Positions 8,015-15,647 are shown, counted from the first letter of the stretch. The stretch is 18,211 bases of DNA from JBKPFU01 sp046728975 (GCA_046728975.1 JBKPFU010000112.1:1-18211); one strand, 5' to 3'. Translations and numbers: made by a program. Notes: generated by a model from the sequence alone, not told the origin.

Positions 8015-8032
8015 GGCACCGCTTGAGGTGCC
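8015..8032 (+). other. Possible alternative-pairing switch between the two hairpin copies
   Basis: GGCACC (8015-8020) is complementary to GGTGCC at the start of copy 2 (8027-8032, six-base loop) and equally to GGTGCC at the start of copy 1 (7929-7934). The two pairings exclude each other: one would enclose copy 1 in a long stem, the other would make a short hairpin at the head of copy 2. This resembles the layout of attenuators, but function is speculative and the element is only 6 bp. Confidence 0.3.
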
Positions 8033-8083
8033 GTGGTCAGACTCGGAGGCCCTGCCTCCGATTCGTCTGAAACGACCGGTCGA
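8027..8083. repeat. Duplicated hairpin element, copy 2, ending at the gmk start codon
   Basis: This is the second copy of the 57-base unit. Its stem is TCGGAGGC (8043-8050) with GCCTCCGA (8054-8061); an A-to-C change at 8042 shortens it by two pairs compared with copy 1. The last base of the repeat is the A of the gmk ATG. The terminal ten bases before it, CGACCGGTCG (8073-8082), are a perfect palindrome that copy 1 lacks. The stem hides a GGAGG sequence, but that lies 33 bases from the gmk start, too far to be its ribosome binding site. Confidence 0.85.
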
Positions 8084-8709
8084 TGCGCGTGCCCGAACGC
8101 GCACCTAGTGGGAATCGCGGTAAACGGCGTAAGCCGGTAATCGTCATCACAGGGACGTCGGGTGCCGGCAAGGGCACGCTCGAGAAGGAGCTGCTGGGGC
8201 GGATGCCGGAGCTCGAGCTCGCCGTCTCGGCGACCACGCGCGAACGGAGGCCGGGCGAGGAGAACGGGCGCGAGTACTGGTTCATCTCGGAGGACGAGTT
8301 CGAGCGGCGCGTGCGCAACGATGAGTTCGTCGAGCACATCACCCACCCCTGGGGCCCCCGGCACGGGACGCTGTGGTCGGAGATCGACCGCATCCAGCGG
8401 AGCGGCCGCATCCCACTCCTGGATCTCGAGACCGACGGCGCCCTCGCGATCCGCCGCCGGCTCCCCGACACGCTGACGATCTTCGTCCGCGCGCCGAGCT
8501 TCGAAGAGCTCGAGCGCCGCCTCCGCGAGCGGGCGACGGAGAGCGGCGGCGAGATCGAGGTGCGGCTGGCGGCCGCGCGACACCAGCTCGAGCTCCAGGA
8601 CGCGTTCGACTACGTGATCGTCAACGACGACCTGGAGCGCGCTGTCGACGAGCTCCAGGAAATCGTCGATCGTGAGCTGAACGCGGCAGGTAGCATTTCG
8701 CAACCGTGA
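8083..8709 (+). CDS. gmk: Guanylate kinase
   Basis: Gmk phosphorylates GMP to GDP, feeding GTP and (p)ppGpp pools. The 208-residue protein has the P-loop G-T-S-G-A-G-K-G-T (24-32), the GMP-binding S-A-T-T-R-E-R-R-P-G-E segment (49-59) and the C-terminal Y-V-I-V-N-D-D-L motif. The lid/GMP region is unusual: the family's Y-G-T is H-G-T here (His94), preceded by H-P-W-G-P. ATG 8083 and GTG 8089 are the only start codons ahead of the conserved core; neither has a clear Shine-Dalgarno sequence. The first ~16 residues are basic and non-conserved, and the ATG itself is the last part of a duplicated repeat. The TGA overlaps the rpoZ GTG by four bases. Confidence 0.95.
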   Translation: MRVPERAPSGNRGKRRKPVIVITGTSGAGKGTLEKELLGRMPELELAVSATTRERRPGEENGREYWFISEDEFERRVRNDEFVEHITHPWGPRHGTLWSEIDRIQRSGRIPLLDLETDGALAIRRRLPDTLTIFVRAPSFEELERRLRERATESGGEIEVRLAAARHQLELQDAFDYVIVNDDLERAVDELQEIVDRELNAAGSISQP

Positions 8710-8939
8710 TTCATCCTCGAATCGACGAGCTCATGAGCCACCTCGACTCGCGCTACGCACTCGTGATCGTGGCCGCAAAGCGCGCGCGACAGATCAACAA
8801 CTACCACCACCAGCTGGGCGAGGGGACGTTCGACCAGTTTCTGCCGCCGCTCGTCGAGTCTCGCTCGAAGAACTACTTGACGATGGCCCTCGAGGAGATC
8901 GCGGAAGGCAAGATCAAGTACCAGTACACATCGTCGTAG
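8706..8939 (+). CDS. rpoZ: DNA-directed RNA polymerase omega subunit
   Basis: Omega helps fold and assemble the beta' subunit of RNA polymerase. The 77-residue product contains the hallmark S-R-Y-A-L-V-I-V-A-A-K-R-A-R-Q-I-N (15-31) and the N-Y-H-H-Q-L-G-E-G continuation, then K-N-Y-L-T-M-A-L-E-E-I-A-E-G-K-I, the usual C-terminal helix. It starts with GTG overlapping the gmk stop (GTGA). Position between gmk and coaBC is conserved in Actinomycetota. The TAG stop is the left edge of a GC-rich hairpin. Confidence 0.95.
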   Translation: MIHPRIDELMSHLDSRYALVIVAAKRARQINNYHHQLGEGTFDQFLPPLVESRSKNYLTMALEEIAEGKIKYQYTSS

Positions 8940-8955
8940 CGCGCCGAAGGCGCGC
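8939..8955. repeat. Perfect 7-bp GC hairpin between rpoZ and coaBC
   Basis: GCGCGCC (8939-8945) pairs with GGCGCGC (8949-8955) around a GAA loop; the first base is the last base of the rpoZ stop codon. No U tract follows; a coaBC ribosome binding site begins two bases later. It may slow RNA polymerase or stabilise the upstream message rather than end transcription. Confidence 0.5.
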
Positions 8956-8967
8956 CGGGGAGGGCGC

Positions 8968-10134
8968 ATGGCGCGAGTCTTGATCGGCGTCACTGGGGGG
9001 ATCGCCGCCTATAAGGCCGCCGAGCTGACGCGCCGGTTCGTGAAGGCGGGGCACGAGGTCACGCCGATGCTGACGGCGGAGGCCGAGACGTTCGTCTCAT
9101 CGAAGCTGTTCGAAGCGCTTGCCCGGCGGGAGGCGCCGCGCGAGCTCTACCCCCATCTGGTCGAGGCCGACCTCCTCGTCATCGCACCGCTGTCGGCCAA
9201 CACCCTGGCAAAGCTCGCACACGGCCTGGCGGACAGCGTGCTCACGCAGACGGCCCTCGCGTTCGAGGGGCCGATCGTCGCAGCGCCGGCGATGAACCCG
9301 CGCATGTGGCGTGCGGCCGCGACGCGCGCGAATGTCGAGCTCCTGCGCGCCCGCGGCGTCGAGGTCCTCGGCCCCGATGAAGGCGAGACGGCAGAGGGAG
9401 AGCTCGGCGTGGGGAGGATGGTCGAGCCGGAGGAGATCTTTGCCGCGTGCGAGTCCATCCTGCGCAAGGCGACACAGCTCGCCGGCAGAAGCGTTGTCGT
9501 CAGCGCGGGCGGGACGCGCGAGCCGCTCGACGCCGTGCGCTTCGTCGGCAACCGCTCGTCCGGCCTGATGGGCGCGGCGCTGGCCGCCGAGGCGGCGCGC
9601 CGCGGCGGCGACGTGACACTCGTCGGCTCCAACCTGGCCGTGCCGGCTCCGGCGGGGGTGACGTTCATCCAGGCGCCGACGGCGGAGGAGCTCGCCGACG
9701 TCGTGCTCGAGCACGGAGACGCCGACGTCGTGCTGATGGCGGCCGCCGTTGCCGACTACGCCCCGGCGGACGCCGGCGCGGCGAAGCGCCCCAAGGACGA
9801 CGGGCCGTGGGTCGTGACGCTGGAACCGACCCGTGACGTGCTGAAGACGCTCGGCGAGCAGAAACGGGAAGGGCAGGTCCTCGTGGGCTTCGCGGCAGAG
9901 CACGGCGAGGAAGGTCTGGAGCGCGCGCGCCGGAAGCTGGCGCAGAAGAACGCCGACCTGATCGTCTTCAACGACGTCTCAAGAGAAGACGTGGGTTTCG
10001 ACTCCGCGGACAACGAGGTCGTCCTCATCGGCGCGGCCGGCGAGCGCCGGGTCGCCAAGGCGCCGAAGCAACAGGTTGCGGCCGAGATCCTGGACCAGGT
10101 TGCGCGACTATTACGAGACGATGGAAGCTCGTAG
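8968..10134 (+). CDS. coaBC: Bifunctional phosphopantothenate-cysteine ligase / phosphopantothenoylcysteine decarboxylase
   Basis: CoaBC joins cysteine to 4'-phosphopantothenate and decarboxylates the product, two steps of coenzyme A synthesis. In the 388-residue protein the flavin decarboxylase (CoaC) half begins G-V-T-G-G-I-A-A-Y-K (7-16) and has P-A-M-N-P-R-M-W (107-114). The ligase (CoaB) half has R-F-V-G-N-R-S-S-G (191-199), A-A-A-V-A-D-Y-A-P and V-G-F-A-A-E. Departures: the flap cysteine of E. coli Dfp (A-C-G) is Glu143 (A-E-G), and the stretch between active-site His63 and the A-D-L strand is about three residues shorter than usual. GGGGAGGG at 8957-8964 supports ATG 8968. The end overlaps moxR by 14 bases. 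Confidence 0.95.
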   Translation: MARVLIGVTGGIAAYKAAELTRRFVKAGHEVTPMLTAEAETFVSSKLFEALARREAPRELYPHLVEADLLVIAPLSANTLAKLAHGLADSVLTQTALAFEGPIVAAPAMNPRMWRAAATRANVELLRARGVEVLGPDEGETAEGELGVGRMVEPEEIFAACESILRKATQLAGRSVVVSAGGTREPLDAVRFVGNRSSGLMGAALAAEAARRGGDVTLVGSNLAVPAPAGVTFIQAPTAEELADVVLEHGDADVVLMAAAVADYAPADAGAAKRPKDDGPWVVTLEPTRDVLKTLGEQKREGQVLVGFAAEHGEEGLERARRKLAQKNADLIVFNDVSREDVGFDSADNEVVLIGAAGERRVAKAPKQQVAAEILDQVARLLRDDGSS

Positions 10135-11083
10135 GCAGCGTCTCGAGGTCGCGAGCTCGGCCGAGCTGATCGCACGGATCGCCGCGAACCTCGCCCGGGT
10201 CGTCCACGCGCCGCACGAGACGCTGCGGCTTGTCGTGCTCGCACTCGTTGCGGAGGGCCACCTGATCATCGAGGACTTCCCGGGCGTCGGAAAGACAATG
10301 CTCGCGAAGGCGCTCGCGCGCTCGGTCGATTGCTCGTTCTCGCGCGTGCAGTTCACACCCGACCTCCTGCCTTCGGACGTGACCGGCGTCAACGTCTTCA
10401 ACCAGCGCTCGAACGAGTTCGAGTTCAGGCCCGGCCCGGTGTTCGCGAACCTCCTCCTCGTCGACGAGGTGAACCGTGCTTCGCCGAAGACGCAGGCCGC
10501 GCTGCTCGAGTGCATGCAGGAAAACCAGGTCACGGTCGATGGACAGACGTACGAGCTCGGCCGGCCGTTCATGGTCGTGGCGACGCAGAACCCGATCGAG
10601 TACGAGGGGACCTACCCTCTGCCCGAGGCTCAGCTCGACCGGTTCACGATGCGCCTCGCGCTCGGATACCCGCCCCTGTCCGAGGAGGCGGCGATGCTGA
10701 CCGAGCAGACGGCCGACCCACCGCTCGAGAGCCTGGAGCCGGTCGCGTCGTCCGAAGACGCGCGGGCGCTCATCGACGACGCGGCGGAGATCTACGTGGA
10801 GGAAAGCGTGAACCGGTACGTCGTCGCCCTGCTGCGGCACACACGCTCCGACACGCGCCTCTATCTCGGCGCCAGTCCCCGCTCGGGAATCGCGCTGCTG
10901 CGGGTCGCGAAGGCCCGCGCGCTCGCCGACGGACACGACTACGTCTCGCCGGACGACGTCAAGGCCGTTGCCGAGCCCGTCCTCGCGCACCGGTTGATCC
11001 TCGCCCCTGAGGCGCGCTCGGCCGGGCTCGCCGCGCGCGAGCTCGTTTCCGAGGCGCTCGAGCGGACACCCGTTCCGGTATGA
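10121..11083 (+). CDS. MoxR-family AAA+ ATPase
   Basis: MoxR ATPases are chaperone-like AAA+ proteins that usually act with DUF58/VWA-type partners in maturing or activating envelope or metal proteins. This 320-residue example has Walker A in F-P-G-V-G-K-T-M-L (53-61), Walker B L-L-L-V-D-E (111-116), sensor 1 V-V-A-T-Q-N-P-I-E, and a C-terminal lid with the family's G-A-S-P-R-S-G motif. ATG 10121 lies inside the end of coaBC and gives the typical length; the frame is open further upstream but lacks similarity there. Its TGA overlaps the next gene's ATG. The order MoxR, DUF58, transglutaminase is a known conserved trio; the substrate is unknown. Confidence 0.93.
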   Translation: MEARRQRLEVASSAELIARIAANLARVVHAPHETLRLVVLALVAEGHLIIEDFPGVGKTMLAKALARSVDCSFSRVQFTPDLLPSDVTGVNVFNQRSNEFEFRPGPVFANLLLVDEVNRASPKTQAALLECMQENQVTVDGQTYELGRPFMVVATQNPIEYEGTYPLPEAQLDRFTMRLALGYPPLSEEAAMLTEQTADPPLESLEPVASSEDARALIDDAAEIYVEESVNRYVVALLRHTRSDTRLYLGASPRSGIALLRVAKARALADGHDYVSPDDVKAVAEPVLAHRLILAPEARSAGLAARELVSEALERTPVPV

Positions 11084-12288
11084 CCCTAAGGGGCCGCTGG
11101 GCGCTCGTTCTCGCCGCGGCCGCCTATCTGGCCGCTCGAGCGTTCGGATCGAAGCCCCTGTATCCCGTCGCCGTCGGTCTCGCCCTGACCGTTCTGGTCG
11201 CGTGGGTGTGGGTGCGCGCTTTCGGCGGGTCGCTGCAGCTCCGGCGAAACCTCGGCCGCCTCGACCACGTCGAAGGCGATGACGTTCGGGTCGAGCTCAG
11301 CCTCGCGCACGACTCGCGCGTGCCGCTGCCGAGCGTCTCACTCGTCGAAAAAATCGGCAAGCTCGGGCTCTCCGAGACGCCGCTGGCCCCCAGGCGCGGG
11401 GCATTGCGCGCCGATTACGAGCTGCGCTCGCTGAAACGCGGCCGCTATCCCTTCGAGGAGACGCGGGCCGTGTTCGAGGATCCGTTCGGTCTCGACCGCA
11501 TGGAGGTGCCCGTTTCGGCGCCGGGGGCGCTGCTCGTCTACCCGCGCCTCGTCGAGCTGGAGCGGCTGTTCTCTGAGAGCGGCGCCCATGCTCAGGACGG
11601 GCGCCGGCTGCTGCTGCGACGGCCGAGCGGCTTCGACTTCCACAGCGTGCGCGAGTACGAGGAGGGGGAATCCCTTCGGCGCGTCCATTGGCCTTCGACG
11701 GCCAAGACGGGTCAGCTGATGGTCAAGGAGCTCGAGGATGCGCCGCGCGACGAGATCGCCGTTCTCCTCGATGCCGATGCCCGCGCAGTCGTGGGCGAGA
11801 GCTTCGAGGTCCAGGTGCGGGCTGCCGGATCGATCCTTCGCGCCCACGCACGCCAGGCCAGGCGCGCCGTGCTCGTCGTGAATTCGACGCAGCGCGAGGT
11901 GCAAAGGGTTCATTCCTACGACGGCGACTGGCGGCGAGCGCTCGACGTTCTGGCCGCCGTCGAGCCCACCGCCACCGCCTCCGCGTCCGCTTTGCTCGCC
12001 GAAGAATCGGGCGCCGCGGCGCGAGCCCTCGAGCTGACCGTGGTGACGGCGGGGCTCGGCGATGCGCTCGTGCAGCGGATCGTCCAGCGAGCGCTCTCGC
12101 GCCGCAGCTCGGCGGTTGTCTTCGTGGACGCGGCCACCTTCAACGGACGCGGCGCGGAACCGGCGACGAAGGCGGCGTTGCTGCGGCTCGCGGCCGCAGG
12201 CGTTCCCATCGCCGTCGTTCGGCGCGGCGACGACCTGGCCACGGCGCTGGGGGCGCCGGCCCACACCAGGGAGGCGGCCTATGCATAG
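11080..12288 (+). CDS. DUF58 domain-containing membrane protein
   Basis: The 402-residue protein has two hydrophobic segments near the N-terminus (about 8-24 and 27-47), so it is anchored to the membrane with the bulk cytoplasmic. The DUF58 signature is clear at about 188-213: R-E-Y-E-E-G-E-S-L-R-R-V-H-W followed by P-S-T-A-K-T-G. The C-terminal half resembles the von Willebrand A-like fold that continues DUF58 proteins (the I-A-V-L-L-D-A-D strand near 227). It is coupled to moxR by an ATGA overlap, which fits the usual MoxR-partner pairing. A precise role is not known for this family; envelope maturation with the neighbouring transglutaminase is an inference. Confidence 0.9.
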   Translation: MTLRGRWALVLAAAAYLAARAFGSKPLYPVAVGLALTVLVAWVWVRAFGGSLQLRRNLGRLDHVEGDDVRVELSLAHDSRVPLPSVSLVEKIGKLGLSETPLAPRRGALRADYELRSLKRGRYPFEETRAVFEDPFGLDRMEVPVSAPGALLVYPRLVELERLFSESGAHAQDGRRLLLRRPSGFDFHSVREYEEGESLRRVHWPSTAKTGQLMVKELEDAPRDEIAVLLDADARAVVGESFEVQVRAAGSILRAHARQARRAVLVVNSTQREVQRVHSYDGDWRRALDVLAAVEPTATASASALLAEESGAAARALELTVVTAGLGDALVQRIVQRALSRRSSAVVFVDAATFNGRGAEPATKAALLRLAAAGVPIAVVRRGDDLATALGAPAHTREAAYA

Positions 12289-14575
12289 GAGGGCTTGGCC
12301 AGATACCAGGACACTCGCGCTCGCCATTCCGCCCGCCCTGGTGCTCGTGTGGAGCTGGCTCGCGCTCGAGCGCCCGCACGGCTCAGCCTGGGCGGCGCTG
12401 GCGCTCGCAGGCCTCGCCGTCGTCCCCGCGCTCGCCGAGCGCTGGTGGGTGCGCCTGGCCTTGGCCACGGCTGCGTTCTTCATCGCCGCGCGCGTCGCCT
12501 TCGGAGCCTGGCCGGTTGACCGCCACCACTTCCTCGGGCGCACGCTTGCGCGCTTCGGGGACGGGTTTGGCGAGTTTTACGACGAGCGGGTGCCGTTCGC
12601 GCCCGCCGAGCACGTGCGCATGCACGGCGTGGTGCTGATCGCGATCTTCGCGTTCACCCTCGCAGTGGCGCTGGCGCTGGCGGCGCGGCGGCCGCTTGCG
12701 GCCGGCTTTCTGTTCCTCGCCGGCGCGGCGTGGCCGATCACGCTCGCACCGCCCTCGAACTCTCTCGCTCGCGGCGGCCTGCTGCTCGCCGTCCTGCTGT
12801 GGATCCTGGTCGGGATGACCCGCGGGCTACGCGGGCGAACGGTGCAGGCGGCCGTCGCGGGCGGCGCCGTCGTGCTCGCCTCCCTCGCGGCCTCCAGCTC
12901 GCCCGCGGTGGCCAAGCAGGAGTTCCTGAACTGGCAGCGCTGGGATCTCGTCGGTCGCGTGCAGCCGCGCGTCAGCGTCCGCTACGTCTGGGATTCGAGC
13001 TACGCCGGGCTTCGGCTTCCGAAGAAGAAGACGACGATCTTCCGCGTGCGGGCGCCCGCGAACCCGACGTACTGGCGGGCGACGACTCTGGACACGTTCC
13101 GCGCCAACGGGTGGGTCGACCACCCATACGAGATACCGGCGATCCGCACCAACGCGCGGGACGAGCTCTACGACGCGCTTCAGGCGCCGGCCGCGGCCGA
13201 CCGGCGGCGGTGGGTGCGCCAGCAGGTGAAGTACGCTGCCTTGTCGGACGACCACCTCGTCGGCGCCTCGATCCCGGTCGCCTTCGCAGCGCCCGGGCTG
13301 CAGGTCGAATACTCGCTCGGCGGCGCCTTCACCCGCTTCGCCGACGTCCCCCGTGGGACGAGCTACACGGTCTGGAGCTACCAGGCGCGACCGACCCCGA
13401 CGCAGCTGGCGCGGGAGGAACCCTTGTATCCGGAGCTGATCCGAACGCTGGGGCGGTATCTGGACGTCCAGCCGGGCGTCCCGGTGCCGCCGTTCGGGAC
13501 GGCGGGCCGCGACGAGGCGATGCAGAGGATGTTCCGCGACGAGCCGTTCATTGCCTGGTACAAGCCGCTGTACGAGACGGCCCGGCGCATCGTCGGCAAC
13601 CCCTCGAGCCCGTACGCCGCGACCGTGCGTTTGGAAGGTTGGTTCCGCTCGGACGAGTTCACCTACGACACCAAACCGCCGCGGTCGAGAGGCGAAGTGC
13701 CGCCTCTGGTGGACTTCGTCACCCGGTCGCATCGCGGCTATTGCCAGCACTTCGCCGGGGCGATGGCGCTGATGCTGCGTTACCTAGGGGTTCCGGCACG
13801 CGTGGCGGCGGGGTTCACGAGCGGCCGCTACGACGCGGACAAGGGGGAATGGACGGTGACCGACCATCAGGCGCATACCTGGGTGGAGGTGTGGTTCCGC
13901 GACTACGGCTGGCTTCCGTTCGACCCGACTCCCGGCCGCGGCGAGCTGGGCGGGCGCTACACGACGGCGTCGCCGAGCTTCGACCTGGCCGGAGCGACAA
14001 CGGCGCTGCGGACGAGGGCGGGCTCGCCGCGCCTGGGGTTCGACCTCAACAACCTGGACTTCAGCACCAAGAAACTCGGCCCACAGCGCGGCGGCGCGGA
14101 CGTTCCGCGGGTGGGGGAGGGCGGCGCGCCGGTGAAGCCGGCGAAGACGAGCCACACCGGCCGGTACCTGGCTTGGCTCGGCATCCTGATCGGGGGTCTC
14201 GCCGCGCTTATTGCGCTGTCGAAGGTAGTCGTGCGGCGCCGCCGGTATCTGACGCGCGACCCGCGCCGCTCGGCAGCGGCCTGCGTGCGCGAGCTCGCCG
14301 ACATCTTGGTCGATCAGGGCAAAGTCGTGCCGCCGGGGGCGACGATTGCCGAGCTTGCGGCGCTTGTCGACACCGAGCTCGCCGTCGATGCCAAGGCGTT
14401 TGCCGAAGCGGCCGAAACCGCGCGGTACGGAGCGCCGGCCGGCGCGTCTGCGGCGGCCGGTCGTGCCCGCGTCGAGCTGCGGGCGCTTCGCCATGCGATT
14501 CGCCGGAATCTCTCCGTCTTCGAGCGCGCGGCGGGGCTCTTCTCGCTGCGCTCGCTGGCCGTCTCACGCGGTTGA
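12281..14575 (+). CDS. Transmembrane transglutaminase-like cysteine protease (TgpA/DUF3488-like, with DUF4129-like tail)
   Basis: The 764-residue protein has about seven membrane helices in the first 205 residues (roughly 11-29, 35-52, 57-74, 115-134, 137-155, 163-179, 189-205), then a large extracytoplasmic part with a transglutaminase core. The papain-like triad is visible: Cys488 in G-Y-C-Q-H-F-A-G, His532 in H-T-W-V-E-V and Asp548 in P-F-D-P-T-P-G. One further helix (about 631-651) returns to the cytoplasm, followed by a DUF4129-like tail including A-R-Y-G. The ATG overlaps the DUF58 gene and has GGGAGG at 12269-12274, six bases upstream. TgpA of Pseudomonas is essential for viability; an envelope role here is inferred from family and operon. 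Confidence 0.92.
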   Translation: MHRRAWPDTRTLALAIPPALVLVWSWLALERPHGSAWAALALAGLAVVPALAERWWVRLALATAAFFIAARVAFGAWPVDRHHFLGRTLARFGDGFGEFYDERVPFAPAEHVRMHGVVLIAIFAFTLAVALALAARRPLAAGFLFLAGAAWPITLAPPSNSLARGGLLLAVLLWILVGMTRGLRGRTVQAAVAGGAVVLASLAASSSPAVAKQEFLNWQRWDLVGRVQPRVSVRYVWDSSYAGLRLPKKKTTIFRVRAPANPTYWRATTLDTFRANGWVDHPYEIPAIRTNARDELYDALQAPAAADRRRWVRQQVKYAALSDDHLVGASIPVAFAAPGLQVEYSLGGAFTRFADVPRGTSYTVWSYQARPTPTQLAREEPLYPELIRTLGRYLDVQPGVPVPPFGTAGRDEAMQRMFRDEPFIAWYKPLYETARRIVGNPSSPYAATVRLEGWFRSDEFTYDTKPPRSRGEVPPLVDFVTRSHRGYCQHFAGAMALMLRYLGVPARVAAGFTSGRYDADKGEWTVTDHQAHTWVEVWFRDYGWLPFDPTPGRGELGGRYTTASPSFDLAGATTALRTRAGSPRLGFDLNNLDFSTKKLGPQRGGADVPRVGEGGAPVKPAKTSHTGRYLAWLGILIGGLAALIALSKVVVRRRRYLTRDPRRSAAACVRELADILVDQGKVVPPGATIAELAALVDTELAVDAKAFAEAAETARYGAPAGASAAAGRARVELRALRHAIRRNLSVFERAAGLFSLRSLAVSRG

Positions 14576-14591
14576 TCGACGCGCGCAAGCG

Positions 14592-15281
14592 GTGAACGCG
14601 ATCGTGATGGCCGCCGGCGAGGGGCGCCGGCTGCGCCCGCTGACGGAGCGGTGGCCGAAGCCGGTCCTGCCCATCGATGGTCGTCCCGTGATCGCGACGC
14701 TCCTCCGCGAGCTCGCGACCGCCGGTTGTGAGCCCGTTTTCGTCGTCACGGGCCATCTGGGCGAGCAGGTCGAGCGGCTGGTCGGAGACGGCTCGCGGTT
14801 CGGCGTCGCGGTCCGGTTCGCGCGCCAGGAGGCTCCAATCGGGTCTGCCGACGCCGTGCAGCACGCGCTCGACGCGGGCGCGCGGCCGCCGGTCGTGATC
14901 TCGGCCGCCGACATGCTCTACCCGCGTGGTGAGGTGGCGCGCTTCGCCGCGGAGTTCAACCGGTCTGAGGGCGCCGGGGCGTTGGCAGTCACCCGCGGAC
15001 GCGGCGCCGGGCGCGTTCGCGTCCGCGAGGGCGTGGTCGTGCGCGTCATGGGCGACGATCCGGAGGACCCGTGGTTCGCATCCGCGCTGTGGGGCCTGCG
15101 CGAGCCGATCGTCTCGCGCCTGAGCGGACTGTCCGGCCCGCCGTTCGAGCTGTCGGAGGCCTACCAGCGCGCGATCGACGCCGGCAAGACGATTCAGGCG
15201 ATCGAGATCGGGCACACGCGCAATTTGACGGGTCCGCTTGACTTGGTTCGAGAGAATTTTCCGTACCTGAGAACGACATGA
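14592..15281 (+). CDS. Sugar-phosphate nucleotidyltransferase (NTP_transferase family)
   Basis: The 229-residue product opens with the pyrophosphorylase signature M-A-A-G-E-G-R-R-L-R-P-L-T followed by P-K-P-V-L-P-I (6-28). It has the P-I-G-S-A-D-A-V base-recognition loop (82-89) and a metal-binding Asp107 in S-A-A-D-M. Such enzymes make NDP-sugars from sugar 1-phosphates and NTP. The exact sugar and nucleotide cannot be read from the sequence, and it lacks the left-handed beta helix of GlmU. GTG 14592 gives the conventional N-terminus; ATG 14607 would cut into the signature. The gene starts 16 bases after the transglutaminase stop and overlaps the TPR gene by ATGA, so it probably belongs to the same transcription unit and to envelope glycan assembly. 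Confidence 0.88.
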   Translation: MNAIVMAAGEGRRLRPLTERWPKPVLPIDGRPVIATLLRELATAGCEPVFVVTGHLGEQVERLVGDGSRFGVAVRFARQEAPIGSADAVQHALDAGARPPVVISAADMLYPRGEVARFAAEFNRSEGAGALAVTRGRGAGRVRVREGVVVRVMGDDPEDPWFASALWGLREPIVSRLSGLSGPPFELSEAYQRAIDAGKTIQAIEIGHTRNLTGPLDLVRENFPYLRTT

Positions 15282-15631
15282 GTGAGACGTACGATCTCTT
15301 TCAGCAAGGCCGCGATCACCTGAAGAACGGCATGGCCGCGCAGGCCACGGTCGCACTCGAGAAGGCGAAGAAGCGCGAGCCGCGAAAGGCCTCGATCCGC
15401 GAGTCCCTGGGCATCGCCTACTTCCGAATCCGTCGCTACGAGGAGGCGGAGTCGGAGTTCCGGGCAATGCTCGAGCTGTCGCCCGCCGACGACTACGCCC
15501 ACTACGCGCTCGGGCGCTGCCTCGAGAAGCAGGGAAAGAAGACGGAGGCCAACGGCCACTACAAGCTCGCCAGCTCTCTGCGTCCCGACAGCGAGCATTA
15601 CGCCTCGCGGATTCGGGATCTCGAGCACTGA
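15278..15631 (+). CDS. Small tetratricopeptide repeat protein
   Basis: This 117-residue soluble protein is almost entirely three TPR units (about 4-37, 38-71, 72-105), with typical positions such as L-G-I-A-Y-F-R, Y-E-E-A-E-S-E-F and Y-A-L-G-R-C-L-E-K-Q-G-K. There is no signal peptide or membrane segment. TPR units form protein-docking surfaces; the partner is unknown. The ATGA overlap with the nucleotidyltransferase gene suggests co-expression. The stop is only 16 bases from the convergent secretion-ATPase stop, and no terminator hairpin is visible in that gap. Confidence 0.88.
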   Translation: MSETYDLFQQGRDHLKNGMAAQATVALEKAKKREPRKASIRESLGIAYFRIRRYEEAESEFRAMLELSPADDYAHYALGRCLEKQGKKTEANGHYKLASSLRPDSEHYASRIRDLEH

Positions 15632-15647
15632 CAGGGCGCGAGCGAAA

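Noticed and set aside
7929..8083. The repeat pair as a CRISPR array or as intrinsic terminators
   Set aside because: There are only two copies at a 98-base period with structured 57-base units, no cas genes, and no T tract after either stem.
12730..14595. 621-codon plus-strand open frame overlapping the transglutaminase gene
   Set aside because: Very rich in Arg, Gly, Ala and Pro with no motif, while the overlapping frame has a complete transglutaminase triad and membrane helices.
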